From assembly GCF_050948175.1 (NCBI RefSeq), contig NW_027490111.1:992001-1056000 (forward strand): a DNA stretch of 64,000 bases, read 5' to 3'. The notes under the pieces were generated by a model. That model had not been told where the DNA came from. It did no database searches and saw only the letters and a program-made list of their open reading frames with translations. Made by a program: the position numbers and the translations under genes. Of this stretch, positions 41,246-55,619 are shown piece by piece; within the stretch, counting starts at the first letter, position 1; every line of letters starts with the position of its first letter. The DNA is from Xylocopa sonorina (Eukaryota; Arthropoda; Insecta; Hymenoptera; Apidae).

Positions 41246-43500
41246 AGTGTAGACGAGGAATACATCACACTTCGCAAATCATATTATATCTTACCATGAA
41301 ACATAGAAATGAGATGCGATATCGCGTTTTAAGAAGCATTAGAACTCTATTGCTACGAGACGTTGACATCTGCAAGCGCTATTTCCTTGGAAGGAAATGT
41401 CGCATTTACATTCATTTGAATCGTAGACGAGGAATGCATAACACTTCGCAATGAATATTATATCTTATCAGGAAACATAGATATGAGATGCAATATCTCG
41501 TTTTAAGAAGCATTTGAACTCTATTGCTTCGATACGTAGACATCTGCAAACGCTATTTCCTAGCAAGGAAGTGTCGCTTTTACATTCATTTGAAGTGTAG
41601 GCGAGGAATACATGACACTTCGCAAATCATATTATATCTCACCATGAAACATAGAATTGAGATTCGATATCGCGTTTTAAGAAGCATTAGAAAGCTGTTG
41701 CTACGATACGTAGAGATCTGCAAACGCTATTACCTAGCGAGGAAGTATCGCATTCACATTCATTTGAAGTGTAGACAAGGAATACATAACACTTCGCAAA
41801 TCATGTTATATCTTACCATGAAACATAGAATTGAGATGCGATATCGCGTTTTAAGAATCATATGAACTCTATTGCTACGATACGTAGACTTCTGCAAACG
41901 CTATTTCCTAGCAAGGATGTGTCGCATTTACATTCATTTGAAGTGTAGACGAGGAATACATCACACTTCGCAAATCATACTATATCTTACCATGAAACAT
42001 AGAAATGAGATGCGATATCGCGTTTTAAGAAGCATTAGAACTCTATTGCTACGATACGTTGACATCTGCAAACGCAATTTCCTTGCAAGAAAATGTCGCA
42101 TTTACATTCATTTGAATCGTAGAAGAGGAATGCATAACACTTCGCAATGAATATTATATCTTATCAGGAAACATAGATATGAGATGCAATATCTCGTTTT
42201 AAGTAGCATTTGAACTCTATTGCTTCGATACGTAGAAATCTGCAAACGCTATTTCCTAGCAAGGATGTGTCGCATTTACATTCATTTGAAGTGTAGGCGA
42301 GGAATACATGACACTTCGCAAATCTTATTATATCTTACCATGAAACATAGAAATGAGATGCGATATCGCGTTATAAGAAGCATTAGAACTCTATTGCTAC
42401 GATACCTAGGCATCTGCAGACGCTATTTCCTAGCAAGGAAGTGACGCATTTACATTCATTTGTAGTGTAGACGAGGAATACATGACACTTCGCAAATCAT
42501 ATTATATCTCACCATGAAACATAGAAATGAGATGCGATATCGCGTTTTAAGAAGCATTAGAACTCTATTGCTACGAAACGTAGACATCTGCAAACGCTAT
42601 TTCCTTGCAAGGAAGTGTCGCATTTACATTCATTTGAATCGTAGACGAGGAATGCATAACACTTCGCAATGAATATTATATCTTATCGGGAAACATAGAT
42701 ATGAGATGCAATATCTCGTTTTAAGAAGCATTTGAACTCTATTGCTTCGATACGTAGACATCTGCAAACGCTATTTCCTAGCAAGGAAGTGTCGCATTTA
42801 CATTCATTTGAAGTGTAGGCGAGGAATACATGACACTTCGCAAATCATATTATATTTCACCATGAAACATAGAAATGAGATGCGATATCGCGTTTTAAGA
42901 AGCATTAGAACTCTATTGCTACGATACCTAGACATCTGCAGACGCTATTTCCTAGCGAGGAAGTATCGCATTCACATTCATTTGAAGTGTAGACAAGGAA
43001 TACATAACACTTCGCAAATCATGTTATATCTTACCATGAAACATAGAATTGAGATGCGATATCGCGTTTTAAGAACATATGAACTCTTTTGCTACGAGAC
43101 GGAAACATCTGCAATCGCTATTTCCATGCAAGGAAGTGTCGCATTTACATTCATTTGAAGTGTAGACGAGGAATACACAATACTTCGCAAATCATGTTAT
43201 ATCTTACCATGAAACATAGAAATGAGATGCGATATCGCGTTTTAAGAAGCATTAGAACTCTATTGCTACGATACCTAGACATCTGCAGACGCTATTTCCT
43301 AGCGAGGAAGTATCGCATTCACATTCATTTGAAGTGTAGACAAGGAATACATAACACTTCGCAAATCATATTATATCTTACCATGAAACATAGTAATGAG
43401 ATGCGATATCGCGTTTTAAGAAGCATTAGAACTCTATTGCTACGATACCTAGACATCCGCAGACGCTATTTCCTTGGAAGGAAATGTCGCATTTACATTT
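41246..43500 (+). repeat. Copy of 22.99-25.4 kb at offset 18253 bp
   Basis: Follows 22993-25112 closely at a constant offset of 18253, with marks such as CCTTGGAAGG, GTCGCTTTTACATTC, TACGTAGAGATC, GTAGAAGAGG, GCGTTATAAG and TTTCCATGC. The match can be traced left to about 40500, into the indel-rich block. A few substitutions differ: ACGCAATTTCC near 42073, CCTAGGCATC near 42407, AGTGACGC near 42440 and CTCTTTTGC near 43084. Two monomers present at 25110-25310 are missing near 43365. Confidence 0.9.
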
Positions 43501-45480
43501 ATTTGAATCGTAGACGAGGAATGCATAACACGTCGCAATGAATATTATATCTTATCAGGAAACATAGATATGAGATGCAATATCTCGTTTTAAGAAGCAT
43601 TTGAACTCTATTGCTTCGATACGTAGACATCTGCAAACGCTATTTCCTAGCAAGGAAGTGTCGCATTTACATTCATTTGTAGTGTAGACGAGGAATACAT
43701 GACACTTCGTAAATCATATTATATCTCACCATGAAACATAGAAATGAGATTCGACATCGCGTTTTAAGTAGCATTAGAAAGCTATTGCTACGATACGTAG
43801 ACATCTGCAAACGCTATTTCCTAGCGAGGAAGTATCGCATTCACATTCATTTGAAGTGTAGACGAGGAATACACAATACTTCGCAAATCATGTTATATCT
43901 TACCATGAAACATAGAATTGAGATGCGATATCGCGTTCTAAGAAGCATTAGAACTCTATTGCTACGATACGTTGACATCTGCAAACGCTATTTCCTTGCA
44001 AGAAAATGTCGCATTTACATTCATTTGAATCGTAGAAGAGGAATGCATAACACTTCGCAATGAATATTATATCTTATCAGGAAACATAGATATGAGATGC
44101 AATATCTCGTTTTAAGTAGCATTTGAACTCTATTGCTTCGATACGTAGACATCTGCAAACGCTATTTCCTAGCAAGGATGTGTCGCATTTACATTCATTT
44201 GAAGTGTAGGCGAGGAATACATAACACTTCGCAAATCATATTATATCTTACCATGAAACATAGAAATGAGATGCGATATCGCGTTTTAAGAAGCATTAGA
44301 ACTCTATTGCTACGATACCTAGACATCTGCAGACGCTATTTCCTAGCAAGGAAGTGTCGCATTTACATTCATTTGTAGTGTAGACGAGGAATACATGACA
44401 CTTCGCAAATCATATTATATCTTACCATGAAACATAGAAATGAGATGCGATATCGCGTTTTAAGAAGCATTAGAACACTATTGCCACGATAGGTAGACAT
44501 TTGCAAACGCTATTTCCTAGCAAAGAAGTGTCGCATTTACATTCATTTGAAGTGTAGACAAGGAATATACAATATTTCGCAAATCATATTATATCTTACC
44601 ATGGAACATAGAAATGAGATGCGATATCGTGTTTTAAGAATCATAAGAACTCTATTGCTACGATACGTAGACTTCTGCAAACGCTATTTCCTAGCAAGGA
44701 TGTGTCGCATTTACATTCATTTGAAGTGTAGACGAGGAATACATCACACTTCGCAAATCATACTATATCTTACCATGAAACATAGAAATGAGATGCGATA
44801 TCGCGTTTTAGGAAGCATTAGAACTCTATTGCTACGATACGTTGACATCTGCAAGCGCTATTTCCTTGGAAGGAAATGTCGCATTTACATTCATTTGAAT
44901 CCTAGACGAGGAATGCATAACACTTCGCAATGAATATTATATCTTATCAGGAAACATAGATATGAGATGCAATATCTTGTTTTAAGAAGCATTTGATCTC
45001 TATTGCTTCGATACGTAGACATCTGCAAACGCTATTTCCTAGCAAGGAAGTGTCGCATTTACATTCATTTGAAGTGTAGGCGAGGAATACATGACACTTC
45101 GCAAATCATATTATATCTCACCATGAAACATAGAAATGAGAATCGATATCGCGTTTTAAGAAGCATTAGAAAGCAATTGCTACGATACGCAGACATCTGC
45201 AAACGCTATTTCCTAGCGAGGAAGTTTCGCATTCACATTCATTTGAAGTGTAGACAAGGAATACATAACACTTCGCAAATCATGTTATATCTTACCATGA
45301 AACATAGAATTGAGATGCGATATCGCGTTTTAAGAATCATATGAACTCTATTGCTACGATACGTAGATTTCTGCAAACGCTATTTCCTAGCAAGGATGTG
45401 TCGTATTTACATTCATTTGAAGTGTAGACGAGGAATACATCACACTTCGCAAATCATACTATATCTTACCATGAAACATA
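43501..45480 (+). repeat. Satellite monomers, mixed
   Basis: About eleven monomers sharing forms with the 19.7-24.2 kb region (AACACGTCGC near 43530, GTAGAAGAGG near 44033, GGATGTGTCGC near 44178 and 44699). Private changes include AATATACAATATTTCGC near 44564, ATATCGTGTTTTAAG near 44627, GAATCCTAGACG near 44897, AAAGCAATTGC near 45171 and GAAGTTTCGC near 45222. Confidence 0.82.
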
Positions 45481-48400
45481 GAAATGAGATGCGATATCGC
45501 GTTTTAAGAATCATATGAGCTCTATTGCTACGAGACGTAGACATCTGCAGACGCTATTTCCTAGCAAAGAAGTCTCGCATTTACATTCATTTGAAGTATA
45601 GGCGAGGAATACATAACACTTCGCAAATAATATTACATCTTACCATGAAACATAGAAATGAGATGCGATATCGCGTTTTAAGAAGCATTAGAACTCTCTT
45701 GCTACGATACCTAGACATCTGCAGACGCTATTTCCTTGCAAGGAAGTGTCGCATTTACATTCATTTGAATTGTAGACGAGGAATACATGATACTTCGCAA
45801 ATCATATTATATCTTACCATGAAACATAGAAATGAGATGCGATATCGCGTTTTAAGAAGCATTAGAACTCTATTGCTACGATACCTTGACATCTGCAGAT
45901 GCTATTTCCTAGCAAGGAAGTGTCGCATTTACATTCATTTGAAGTGTAAACGAGGAATACATGATACTTCGCAAATCATATTATATCTTACCATGAAACA
46001 TAGAAATGAGATGCGATATCGCGTTTTAAGAAGCATTAGAACACTATTGCTACGATAGGTAGACATTTGCAAACGCTATTTCCTAGCAAAGAAGTCTCGC
46101 ATTTACATTCATTTGAAGTATAGGCGAGGAATACATAACACTTCGCAAATAATATTACATCTTACCATGAAACATAGAAATGAGATGCGATATCGCGTTT
46201 TAAGAAGCATTAGAACTCTATTGCTACGATACGTAGACTTCTGCAAACGCTATTTGCTTGCAAGGAAATGTCGCATTTACATTCATTTGAATCGTAGACG
46301 AGGAGTGCATAACACGTCGCAATGAATATTATATCTTATCAGGAAACATAGATATGAGATGCAATATCTCGTTTTAAGAAGCATTTGAACTCTATTGCTT
46401 CGATACGTAGACATCTGCAAACGCTATTTCCTAGCAAGGAAGTGTCGCATTTACATTCATTTGAAGTGTAGGCGAGGAATACATGACACTTCGCAAATCA
46501 TATTGTATCTCACCATGAAACATAGAAATGAGATTCGATATCGCGTTTTAAGAAGCATTAGAAAGCTATTGCTACGATACGTAGACATCTGCAAACGCTA
46601 TTTCCTAGCGAGGAAGTATCGCATTCACATTCATTTGAAGTGTAGACAAGGAATACATAACACTTCGCAAATCATGTTATATCTTACCATGAAACATAGA
46701 ATTGAGATGCGATATCGCGTTTTAAGAATCATATGAACTCTATTGCTACGAGACGTAGACATCTGCAATCGCTATTTCCTTGCAAGGAAGTGTCGCATTT
46801 ACATTCATTTGAAGTGTAGACGAGGAATACATAACACTTCGCAAATCATATTATATCTTACCATGAAACATAGAAATGAGATGCGATATCGCGTTTTAAG
46901 AAGCATTTGAACTCTATTGCTACGATACGTAGACATCTGCAAACGCTATTTCCTTGCAAGGAAGTGTCGCATTTACATTCATTTGAATCGTAGACAAGGA
47001 ATACATAACACTTCGCAAATCATGTTATATCTTACCATGAAACATAGAAATGAGATGCGATATCGCGTTTTAAGAATCATATGAGCTCTATTGCTACGAG
47101 ACGTAGACATCTGCAGACGCTATTTCCTAGCAAAGAAGTCTCGCATTTACATTCATTTGAAGTATAGGCGAGGAATACATAACACTTCGCAAATAATATT
47201 ACATCTTACCATGAAACATAGAAATGAGATACGATATCGCGTTTTAAGCATCATAGGAACTCTATTGCTACGGTACGTAGACATCTGCAAACGCTATTTC
47301 CTTGCAAAGAAGTGTCGCATTTACATTCATTTGAAGTGTAGACGAGGAATACATAACACTTCGCAATGAATATTATATCTTACCATGAAACATAGAAATG
47401 AAATGCGATATCGCGTTTTAAGAATCATAAGAACTCTATTGCTACGATACGTAGACATCTGCAAACGCTATTTCCTTGCAAGGAAGTGCGCATTTACATT
47501 TAGTTGATGTGTAGACGAGTAATACATAACACTTCGCAAATCATATTATATCTTACCATGAAACATAGAAATGAGATGCGATATCGCGTTTTAAGAAGCA
47601 TTTGAACTCTATTGCTACGATACGTAGACATCTGCAAACGCTATTTCCTTGCAAGGAAGTGTCGCATTTACATTCATTTGAATCGTAGACAAAGAATACA
47701 TAACACTTCGCAAATCATGTTATAACTTACCATGAAACATAGAAATGAGATGCGATATCGCGTTTTAAGAATCATATGAGCTCTATTGCTACGAGACGTA
47801 GACATCTGCAGACGCTATTTCCTAGCAAAGAAGTCTCGCATTTACATTCATTTGAATTATAGGCGAGGAATACATAACACTTCGCAAATAATATTACATC
47901 TTACCATGAAACATAGAAATGAGATGCGATATCGCGTTTTAAGAAGCATTAGAACTCTATTGCTACGATACCTAGACATCTGCAGACGCTAATTCCTAGC
48001 AAGGAAGAGTCGCATTTACATTCATTTGAAGTGTAGACGAGGAATACATGATACTTCGCAAATCATATTATATCTTACCATGAAACATAGAAATGAGATG
48101 CGATATCGCGTTTTAAGAAGCATTAGAACTCTATTGCTACGATACCTAGACATCTGCAGATGCTATTTCCTAGCAAGGAAATGTCGCATTTACATTCATT
48201 TGAAGTGTAAACGAGGAATTCAAGATACTTCGCAAATCATATTATATCTTACCATGAAACATAGAAATGAGATGCGATATCGCGTTTTAAGAAGCATTAG
48301 AACACTATTGCTACGATAGGTAGACATTTGCAAACGCTATTTCCTAGGAAAGAAGTCTCGCATTTACATTCATTTGAAGTATAGGCGAGGAATACATAAC

Positions 48401-48600
48401 ACTTCGCAAATAATATTACATCTTACCATGAAACATAGAAATGAGATGCGATATCGCGTTTTAAGAAGCATTAGAACTCTATTGCTACGATACGTAGACT
48501 TCTGCAAACGCTATTTCCTAGCAAGGAAGTGTCGCATTTACATTCATTTGAATCGTAGGCGAGGAATGCATAACACTTCGCAATGAATATTATATCTTAT
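45481..48600 (+). repeat. Nested duplications marked by the GCAAAGAAGTCTCGC monomer
   Basis: A monomer with TCATATGAGCTCTATTGC and CTAGCAAAGAAGTCTCGC begins near 45503, 47069 and 47764, giving offsets of 1566 (9 x 174) and 695 bp (4 x 174 less 1). 45500-46250 matches 47761-48511 at 2261 bp, including GTAAACGAGG near 45947/48208. One member has the one-base-short GTGCGCATTTACATTTAG form near 47487. Similarity ends after about 46250, where GCTATTTGCTTGC is private. Confidence 0.82.
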
Positions 48601-49285
48601 CATGAAACATAGATATGAGATGCAATATGTCGTTATAAGAAGCATTTGAACTCTATTGCTACGATACGTAGACATCTGCAAACGCTATTTCCTAGCAAGG
48701 AAGTGTCGCATTTACATTCATTTGAAGTGTAGACGAGGAATACATAACACTCCACAAATCATATTATATCTTACCATGAAACATAGAAATGAGATGCGAT
48801 ATCGCGTTTTAAGAAGCATTAGAACTCTATTGCTACGATACCTAGACATCTGCAGACGCTATTTCCTAGCAAGGAAGTGTCGCATTTACATTCATTTGAA
48901 TCGTAGGCGAGGAATGCATAACACTTCGCAAATCATATTATAACCTACCATGAAACATAGAAATGAGATGCGATATCGCGTTTTAAGAAGCATTAGAACA
49001 CTATTGCTACGATAGGTACACATTTGCAAACGCTATTTCCTAGGAAAGAAGTCTCGCATTTACATTCATTTGATGTATAGGCGAGGAATACATAACACTT
49101 CGCAAATAATATTGCATCTTACCATGAAACAGAGAAATGAGATGCGATATCGCGTTTTAAGAAGCATTAGAACTCTATTGCTACGATACGTAGACTTCTG
49201 CAAACGCTATTTCCTAGCAAGGAAGTGTCGCATTTACATTCATTTGAATCGTAGGCGAGGAATGCATAACACTTCGCAATGAATA
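48250..49285 (+). repeat. Four-monomer (696-bp) duplication
   Basis: The rare TTCCTAGGAAAGAAGTCTC form occurs at about 48341 and 49037, 696 bp apart (4 x 174). The following monomers with TACGTAGACTTCTGC and GAATCGTAGGCGAGG also match. The second copy has CAGAGAAATGAG near 49129 and a two-base loss in the usual TATATCTTATC near 49290. The first copy overlaps the block ending at 48600. Confidence 0.78.
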
Positions 49286-51364
49286 TTATATTTATCATGA
49301 AACATAGATATGAGATGCAATATCTCGTTTTAAGAAGCATTTGAACTCTATTGCTTCGATACGTAGACATCTGCAAACGCTATTTCCTTGCAAGGAAGTG
49401 TCGCATTTACATTCATTTGAAGTGTAGACGAGGAATACATAACACTTCGCAAATCATATTATATCTTACCATGAAACATAGAAATGAGATGCGACATTGC
49501 GTTCTAAGAAGCATTAGAACACTACTGCTACGATAGGTAGATATTTGCAAACGCTATTTCCTTGCAAGGAAGTGTCGCATTTACATTCATTTGAAGTGTA
49601 GACGAGGAATACATAACACTCCGCAAATCATATTATATCTTACCATGAAACATAGAAATGAGATGCGATGTCGCGTTTTAAGAAGCATTAGAACTCTATT
49701 GCTACGATACCTAGACATCCGCAGACGCTATTTCCTAGCAAGGAAGTGTCGCATTTACATTCATTTGAATCGTAGGCGAGGAATGCATAACACTTCGCAA
49801 TGAATATTATATCTTATCAGGAAACAGATATGAGATGCAATATCTCGTTTTAAGAAGCATTTGAACTCTATTGCTTCGATACGTAGACATCTGCAAACGC
49901 TATTTCCTAGCAAGGATGTGTCGCGTTTACATTCATTTGAAGTGTAGACGAGGAATACATAACACTTCGCAAATCATATTATATCTTACCATGAAACATA
50001 GAAATGAGATGCGATATCGCGTTTTAAGAATCATAAGAACTCTATTGCTACGATACGTTGACATCTGCAAACGCTATTTCCTTGCAAGGAAGTGCGCACT
50101 TACATTTAGTTGATGTGTAGACGAGGAGTACATAACACTTCGCAAATCATATTATATCTTACCATGAAACATAGAAATGAGATGCGATATCGCGTTTTAA
50201 GAAGCATTAGAACTCTATTGCTACGATCCGTAGACATCTGCAAACGCTATTTCCTTGCAAGGAAGTGTCGCATTTACATTCATTTGAAGTGTAGACGAGG
50301 AATACATGACACTTCGCAAATCATATTCTATCTTACCATGAAACATAGAAATGAGATGCGATATCGCGTTTTAAGAATCATAAGAACTCTATTGCTACGA
50401 TACGTAGATATCTGCAAACGCTATTTCCTTGCAAGGAAGTGACGCATTTACATTCATTTGAATCGTAGACGAGGAATGCATAACACTTCGCAATGAATAT
50501 TATATCTTATCAGGAAACATAAATATGAGATGCAATATATCGTTTTAAGAAGCATTTGAACTCTATTGCTTCGATACGTAGACATCTGCAAACGCTATTT
50601 CCTAGCAAGGAAGTGTCGCATTTACATTCATTTGAAGTGTAGGTGAGGAATACATGACACTTCGCAAATCATATTATATCTTACCATGAAACATAGAAAT
50701 GAGATTCGATATCGCGTTTTAAAAAGCATTAGAAAGCTATTGCTACGATACGTAGACATCTGCAAACGCTATTTCCTAGCGAGGAAGTATCGCATTCACA
50801 TTCACTTGAAGTGTAGACAAGGAATACATAACACTTCGCAAATCATGTTATATCTTACCATGAAACATAGAAATGAGATGCGATATCGCGTTTTAAGAAT
50901 CATATGAACTCTATTGCTACGAGACGTAGACATCTGCAATCGCTATTTCCTTGCAAGGAAGTGTCGCATTTACATTCATTTGAAGTGTAGACAAGGAATA
51001 CATGACACTTCGCAAATCATATTATATTTTACCATGAAACATAGAAATGAGATGCGATATCGCGTTTTAAGAAGCATTAGAACTCTATTGCTACGATACC
51101 TAGACATCTGCAGACGCTATTTCCTAGCAAGGAAGTGTCGCATTTACATTCATTTGAAGTGTAGACGAGGAATACATAACACTTCGCAAATCATATTATA
51201 TCTTACCAGGAAACATAGAAATGAGATGCGATATCGCGTTTTAAGAAGCATTAGAACTCTATTGCTACGATACGTAGACTTCTGCAATCGCTATTTCCTA
51301 GCAAGGAAGTGTCGCATTTACATTCATTTGAATCGTAGGCGAGGAATGCATAACACTTCGCAAT
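49286..51364 (+). repeat. Satellite monomers, mixed
   Basis: About twelve monomers. Noted forms: two-base loss in GAAACAGATATGAG near 49824, GTCGCGTTTAC near 49921, GTGCGCACTTACATTTAG near 50093, GAGGAGTACATAAC near 50124, ATTCTATCTTACC near 50327, GTAGGTGAGG near 50640 and CTTACCAGGAAAC near 51203. Class B monomers occur near 49300, 49820, 50500 and 51370. Nothing but satellite is seen. Confidence 0.82.
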
Positions 51365-53626
51365 GAATATTATATCTTATCATGAAACATAGATATGAGA
51401 TGCAATATCTCGTTTTAAGAAGCATTTGAACTCTATTGCTTCGATACGTAGACATCTGCAAACGCTATTTCCTTGCAAGGAAGTGTCGCATTTACATTCA
51501 TTTGAAATGTAGACGAGGAACACATAACACTTCGCAAATCATATTATATCTTACCATGAAACATAGAAATGAGATGCGACATCGCGTTCTAAGAAGCATT
51601 AGAACACTACTGCTACGATAGGTAGACATTTGCAAACGCTATTTCCTTGCAAGGAAGTGTCGCATTTACATTCATTTTAAGTGTAGACGAGGAAAACATA
51701 ACACTTCGCAAATCATATTATATCTTACCATGAAACATAGAAATGAGATGCGATATCGCGTTTTAAGAATCATATGAACTCTATTGCTACGAGACGTAGA
51801 CATCTGCAATCGCTATTTCCTTGCAAGGAAGTGTCGCATTTACATTCATTTGAAGTGTAGACGAGGAATACATGACACTTCGCAAATCATATTATATCTT
51901 ACCATGAAACATAGAAATGAGATTCGACATCGCGTTTTAAGAAGCATTAAAAAGCTATTGCTACAATACGTAGACATCTGCAAACGCTATTTCCTAGCAA
52001 GGAAGTGTCGCATTTACATTCATTTGAAGTGTAGGCGAGGAATACGTGACACTTCGCAAATCATATTATATCTCACCATGAAACATAGAAATGAGAATCG
52101 ATATCGCGTTTTAAGAAGCATTAGAAAGCTATTGCTACGATACGTAGACATCTGCAAATGCTATTTCCTAGCGAGGAAGTATCGCATTCACATTCATTTG
52201 AAGTGTAGACAAGGAATACATAACACTTCGCAAATCATGTTATATCTTACCATGAAACATAGAAATGAGATGCGATATCGCGTTTTAAGGATCATGTGAA
52301 CTCTATTGCTACGAGACGTAGACATCTGCAATCGCTATTTTCTTGCAAGGAGGTGTCGCATTTACATTCATTTGAAGTGTAGACGAGGAATACATAACAC
52401 TTCACAAATCATATTATATCTTACCATGAAACACAGAAATGAGATGCGATATCGCGTTTTAAGAAGCATTAGAACACTATTGCTACGATACCTAGACATC
52501 TGCAGACGCTATTTCCTAGCAAGGAAGTATCGCATTTACAATCATTTGTAGTGTAGACGAGGAATACATGACACTTCGCAAATCATATTATATCTTACCA
52601 TGAAACATAGAAATGAGATGCGATATCGCGTTTTATGAAGCATTAGAACACTATTGCTACGAGAAGTAGACATCTGCAATCGCTATTCCCTTGCAAGGAA
52701 GTGTCGCATTTACATTCATTTGAAGTGTAAACGAGGAATACATAACACTTCGCAAATCATATTATATCTTACCATGAAACATAGAAATGAGATGCGATAT
52801 CGCGTTTTAAGAAGCATTAGAACTCTATTGCTACGATACCTAGACATCTGCAGAAGCTATTTCCTAGCAAGGAAGTGTCGCATTTACATTCATTTGAAGT
52901 GTAGGCGAGGAATACGTGACACTTCGCAAATCATATTATAGTTTACCATGAAACATTGAAATGAGGTGCGATATCGCGTTTTAAGAAGCATTAGAACTCT
53001 ATTGCTACGATACCTAGACATCTGCAGACGCTATTTCCTAGCAAGGAAGTGTCGCATTTACATTCATTTGAATCGTAGACGAGGAATGCATAACACTTCG
53101 CAATGAATATTATATCTTATCAGGAAACATAGATATGAGATGCAATATCTCGTTTTAAGAAGCATTTGAACTCCATTGCTTCGATACGTAGACATCTGCA
53201 AACGCTATTTCCTAGCAAGGAAGTGTCGCATTTACATTCATTTGAAGTGTAGGCGTGGAATACGTGACACTTCGCAAATCATATTATATTTTACCATGAA
53301 ACATAGAAATGAGATGCGATATCGCGTTTTAAGAAGCATTAGAACTCTATTGCTACGAGACGTAGACATCTGCAATCGCTATTTCCTTGCAAGGAAGTGT
53401 CGCATTTACATTCGTTTGAAGTGTAGACGAGGAATACATAACACTTTGCAAATCATATTATATCTTACCATGAAACATAGAAATGAGATGCGATATCGCG
53501 TTTTAGGAAGCATTAGAACTCTATTGCTACGATACGTAGACATCTGCAAACGCTATTTCCTTGGAAGGAAGTGTTGCATTTACATTCATTTGAATCGTAG
53601 ACGAGGAATGCATAACACTTCGCAAT
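51365..53626 (+). repeat. Higher-order repeat, 2262 bp (13 monomers), unit 1
   Basis: Repeats at an offset of 2262 bp, exactly 13 x 174, so no net indel separates the copies. Shared marks: GAGGAACACATAAC, CATTTTAAGTGTAGACG, GGAAAACATAAC, CTACAATACGTAGAC near 51962/54224, GGAGGTGTCGC near 52350/54612, GAGAAGTAGACATC near 52660/54922 and CTGCAGAAGCTATTTCC near 52848/55110. Confidence 0.92.
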
Positions 53627-55619
53627 GAATATTATATCTTATCATGAAACATAGATATGAGATGCAAAATCTCGTTTTAAGAAGCATTTGAACTCTATTG
53701 CTTCGCGACGTAGACATCTGCAAACGCTATTTCCTTGCAAGGAAGTGTCGCATTTACATTCATTTGAAATGTAGACGAGGAACACATAACACTTCGCAAA
53801 TCATATTATATCTTACCATGAAACATAGAAATGAGATGCGACATCGCGTTCTAAGAAGCATTAGAACACTACTGCTACGATAGGTAGACATTTGCAAACG
53901 CTATTTCCTTGCAAGGAAGTGTCGCATTTACATTCATTTTAAGTGTAGACGAGGAAAACATAACACTTCGCAAATCATATTATATCTTACCATGAAACAT
54001 AGAAATGAGATGCGATATCGCGTTTTAAGAATCATATGAACTCTATTGCTACGAGACGTAGACATCTGCAATCGCTATTTCCTTGCAAGGAAGTGTCGCA
54101 TTTACATTCATTTGAAGTGTAGACGAGGAATACATGACACTTCGCAAATCATATTATATCTTACCATGAAACATAGAAATGAGATTCGACATCGCGTTTT
54201 AAGAAGCATTAAAAAGCTATTGCTACAATACGTAGACATCTGCAAACGCTATTTCCTAGCAAGGAAGTGTCGCATTTACATTCATTTGAAGTGTAGGCGA
54301 GGAATACGTGACACTTCGCAAATCATATTATATCTCACCATGAAACATAGAAATGAGAATCGATATCGCGTTTTAAGAAGCATTAGAAAGCTATTGCTAC
54401 GATACGTAGACATCTGCAAATGCTATTTCCTAGCGAGGAAGTATCGCATTCACATTCATTTGAAGTGTAGACAAGGAATACATAACACTTCGCAAATCAT
54501 GTTATATCTTACCATGGAACATAGAAATGAGATGCGATATCGCGTTTTAAGGATCATATGAACTCTATTGCTACGAGACGTAGACATCTGCAATCGCTAT
54601 TTCCTTGCAAGGAGGTGTCGCATTTACATTCATTTGAAGTGTAGACGAGGAATACATAACACTTCACAAATGATATTATATCTTACCATGAAACACAGAA
54701 ATGAGATGCGATATCGCGTTTTAAGAAGCATTAGAACACTATTGCTACGATACCTAGACATCTGCAGACGCTATTTCCTAGCAAGGAAGTATCGCATTTA
54801 CAATCATTTGTAGTGTAGACGAGGAATACATGACACTTCGCAAATCATATTATATCTTACCATGAAACATAGAAATGAGATGCGATATCGCGTTTTATGA
54901 AGCATTAGAACACTATTGCTACGAGAAGTAGACATCTGCAATCGCTATTCCCTTGCAAGGAAGTGTCGCATTTACATTCATTTGAAGTGTAGACGAGGAA
55001 TACATAACACTTCGCAAATCATATTATATCTTACCATGAAACATAGAAATGAGATGCGATATCGCGTTTTAAGAAGCATTAGAACTCTATTGCTACGATA
55101 CCTAGACATCTGCAGAAGCTATTTCCTAGCAAGGAAGTGTCGCATTTACATTCATTTGAAGTGTAGGCGAGGAATACGTGACACTTCGCAAATCATATTA
55201 TAGTTTACCATGAAACATAGAAATGAGGTGCGATATCGCGTTTTAAGAAGCATTAGAACTCTATTGCTACGATACCTAGACATCTGCAGACGCTATTTCC
55301 TAGCAAGGAAGTGTCGCATTTACATTCATTTGAATCGTAGACGAGGAATGCATAACACTTCGCAATGAATATTATATCTTATCAGGAAACATAGATATGA
55401 GATGCAATATCTCGTTTTAAGAAGCATTTGAACTCTATTGCTTCGATACGTAGACATCTGCAAACGCTATTTCCTAGCAAGGAAGTGTCGCATTTACATT
55501 CATTTGAAGTGTAGGCGAGGAATACGTGACACTTCGCAAATCATATTATATTTTACCATGAAACATAGAAATGAGATGCGATATCGCGTTTTAAGAAGCA
55601 TTAGAACTCTATTGCTACG
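53627..55619 (+). repeat. Higher-order repeat, 13 monomers, unit 2 (shorter match)
   Basis: Copy of 51365-53357. Differences seen by eye include ATCATGTGAAC against ATCATATGAAC (52286/54548), GTAAACGAGG against GTAGACGAGG (52727/54989), CATTGAAATG against CATAGAAATG (52953/55215) and GGCGTGG against GGCGAGG (53253/55515). The copies part near 55619, where GATACCTAGAC replaces GAGACGTAGAC. Confidence 0.9.
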
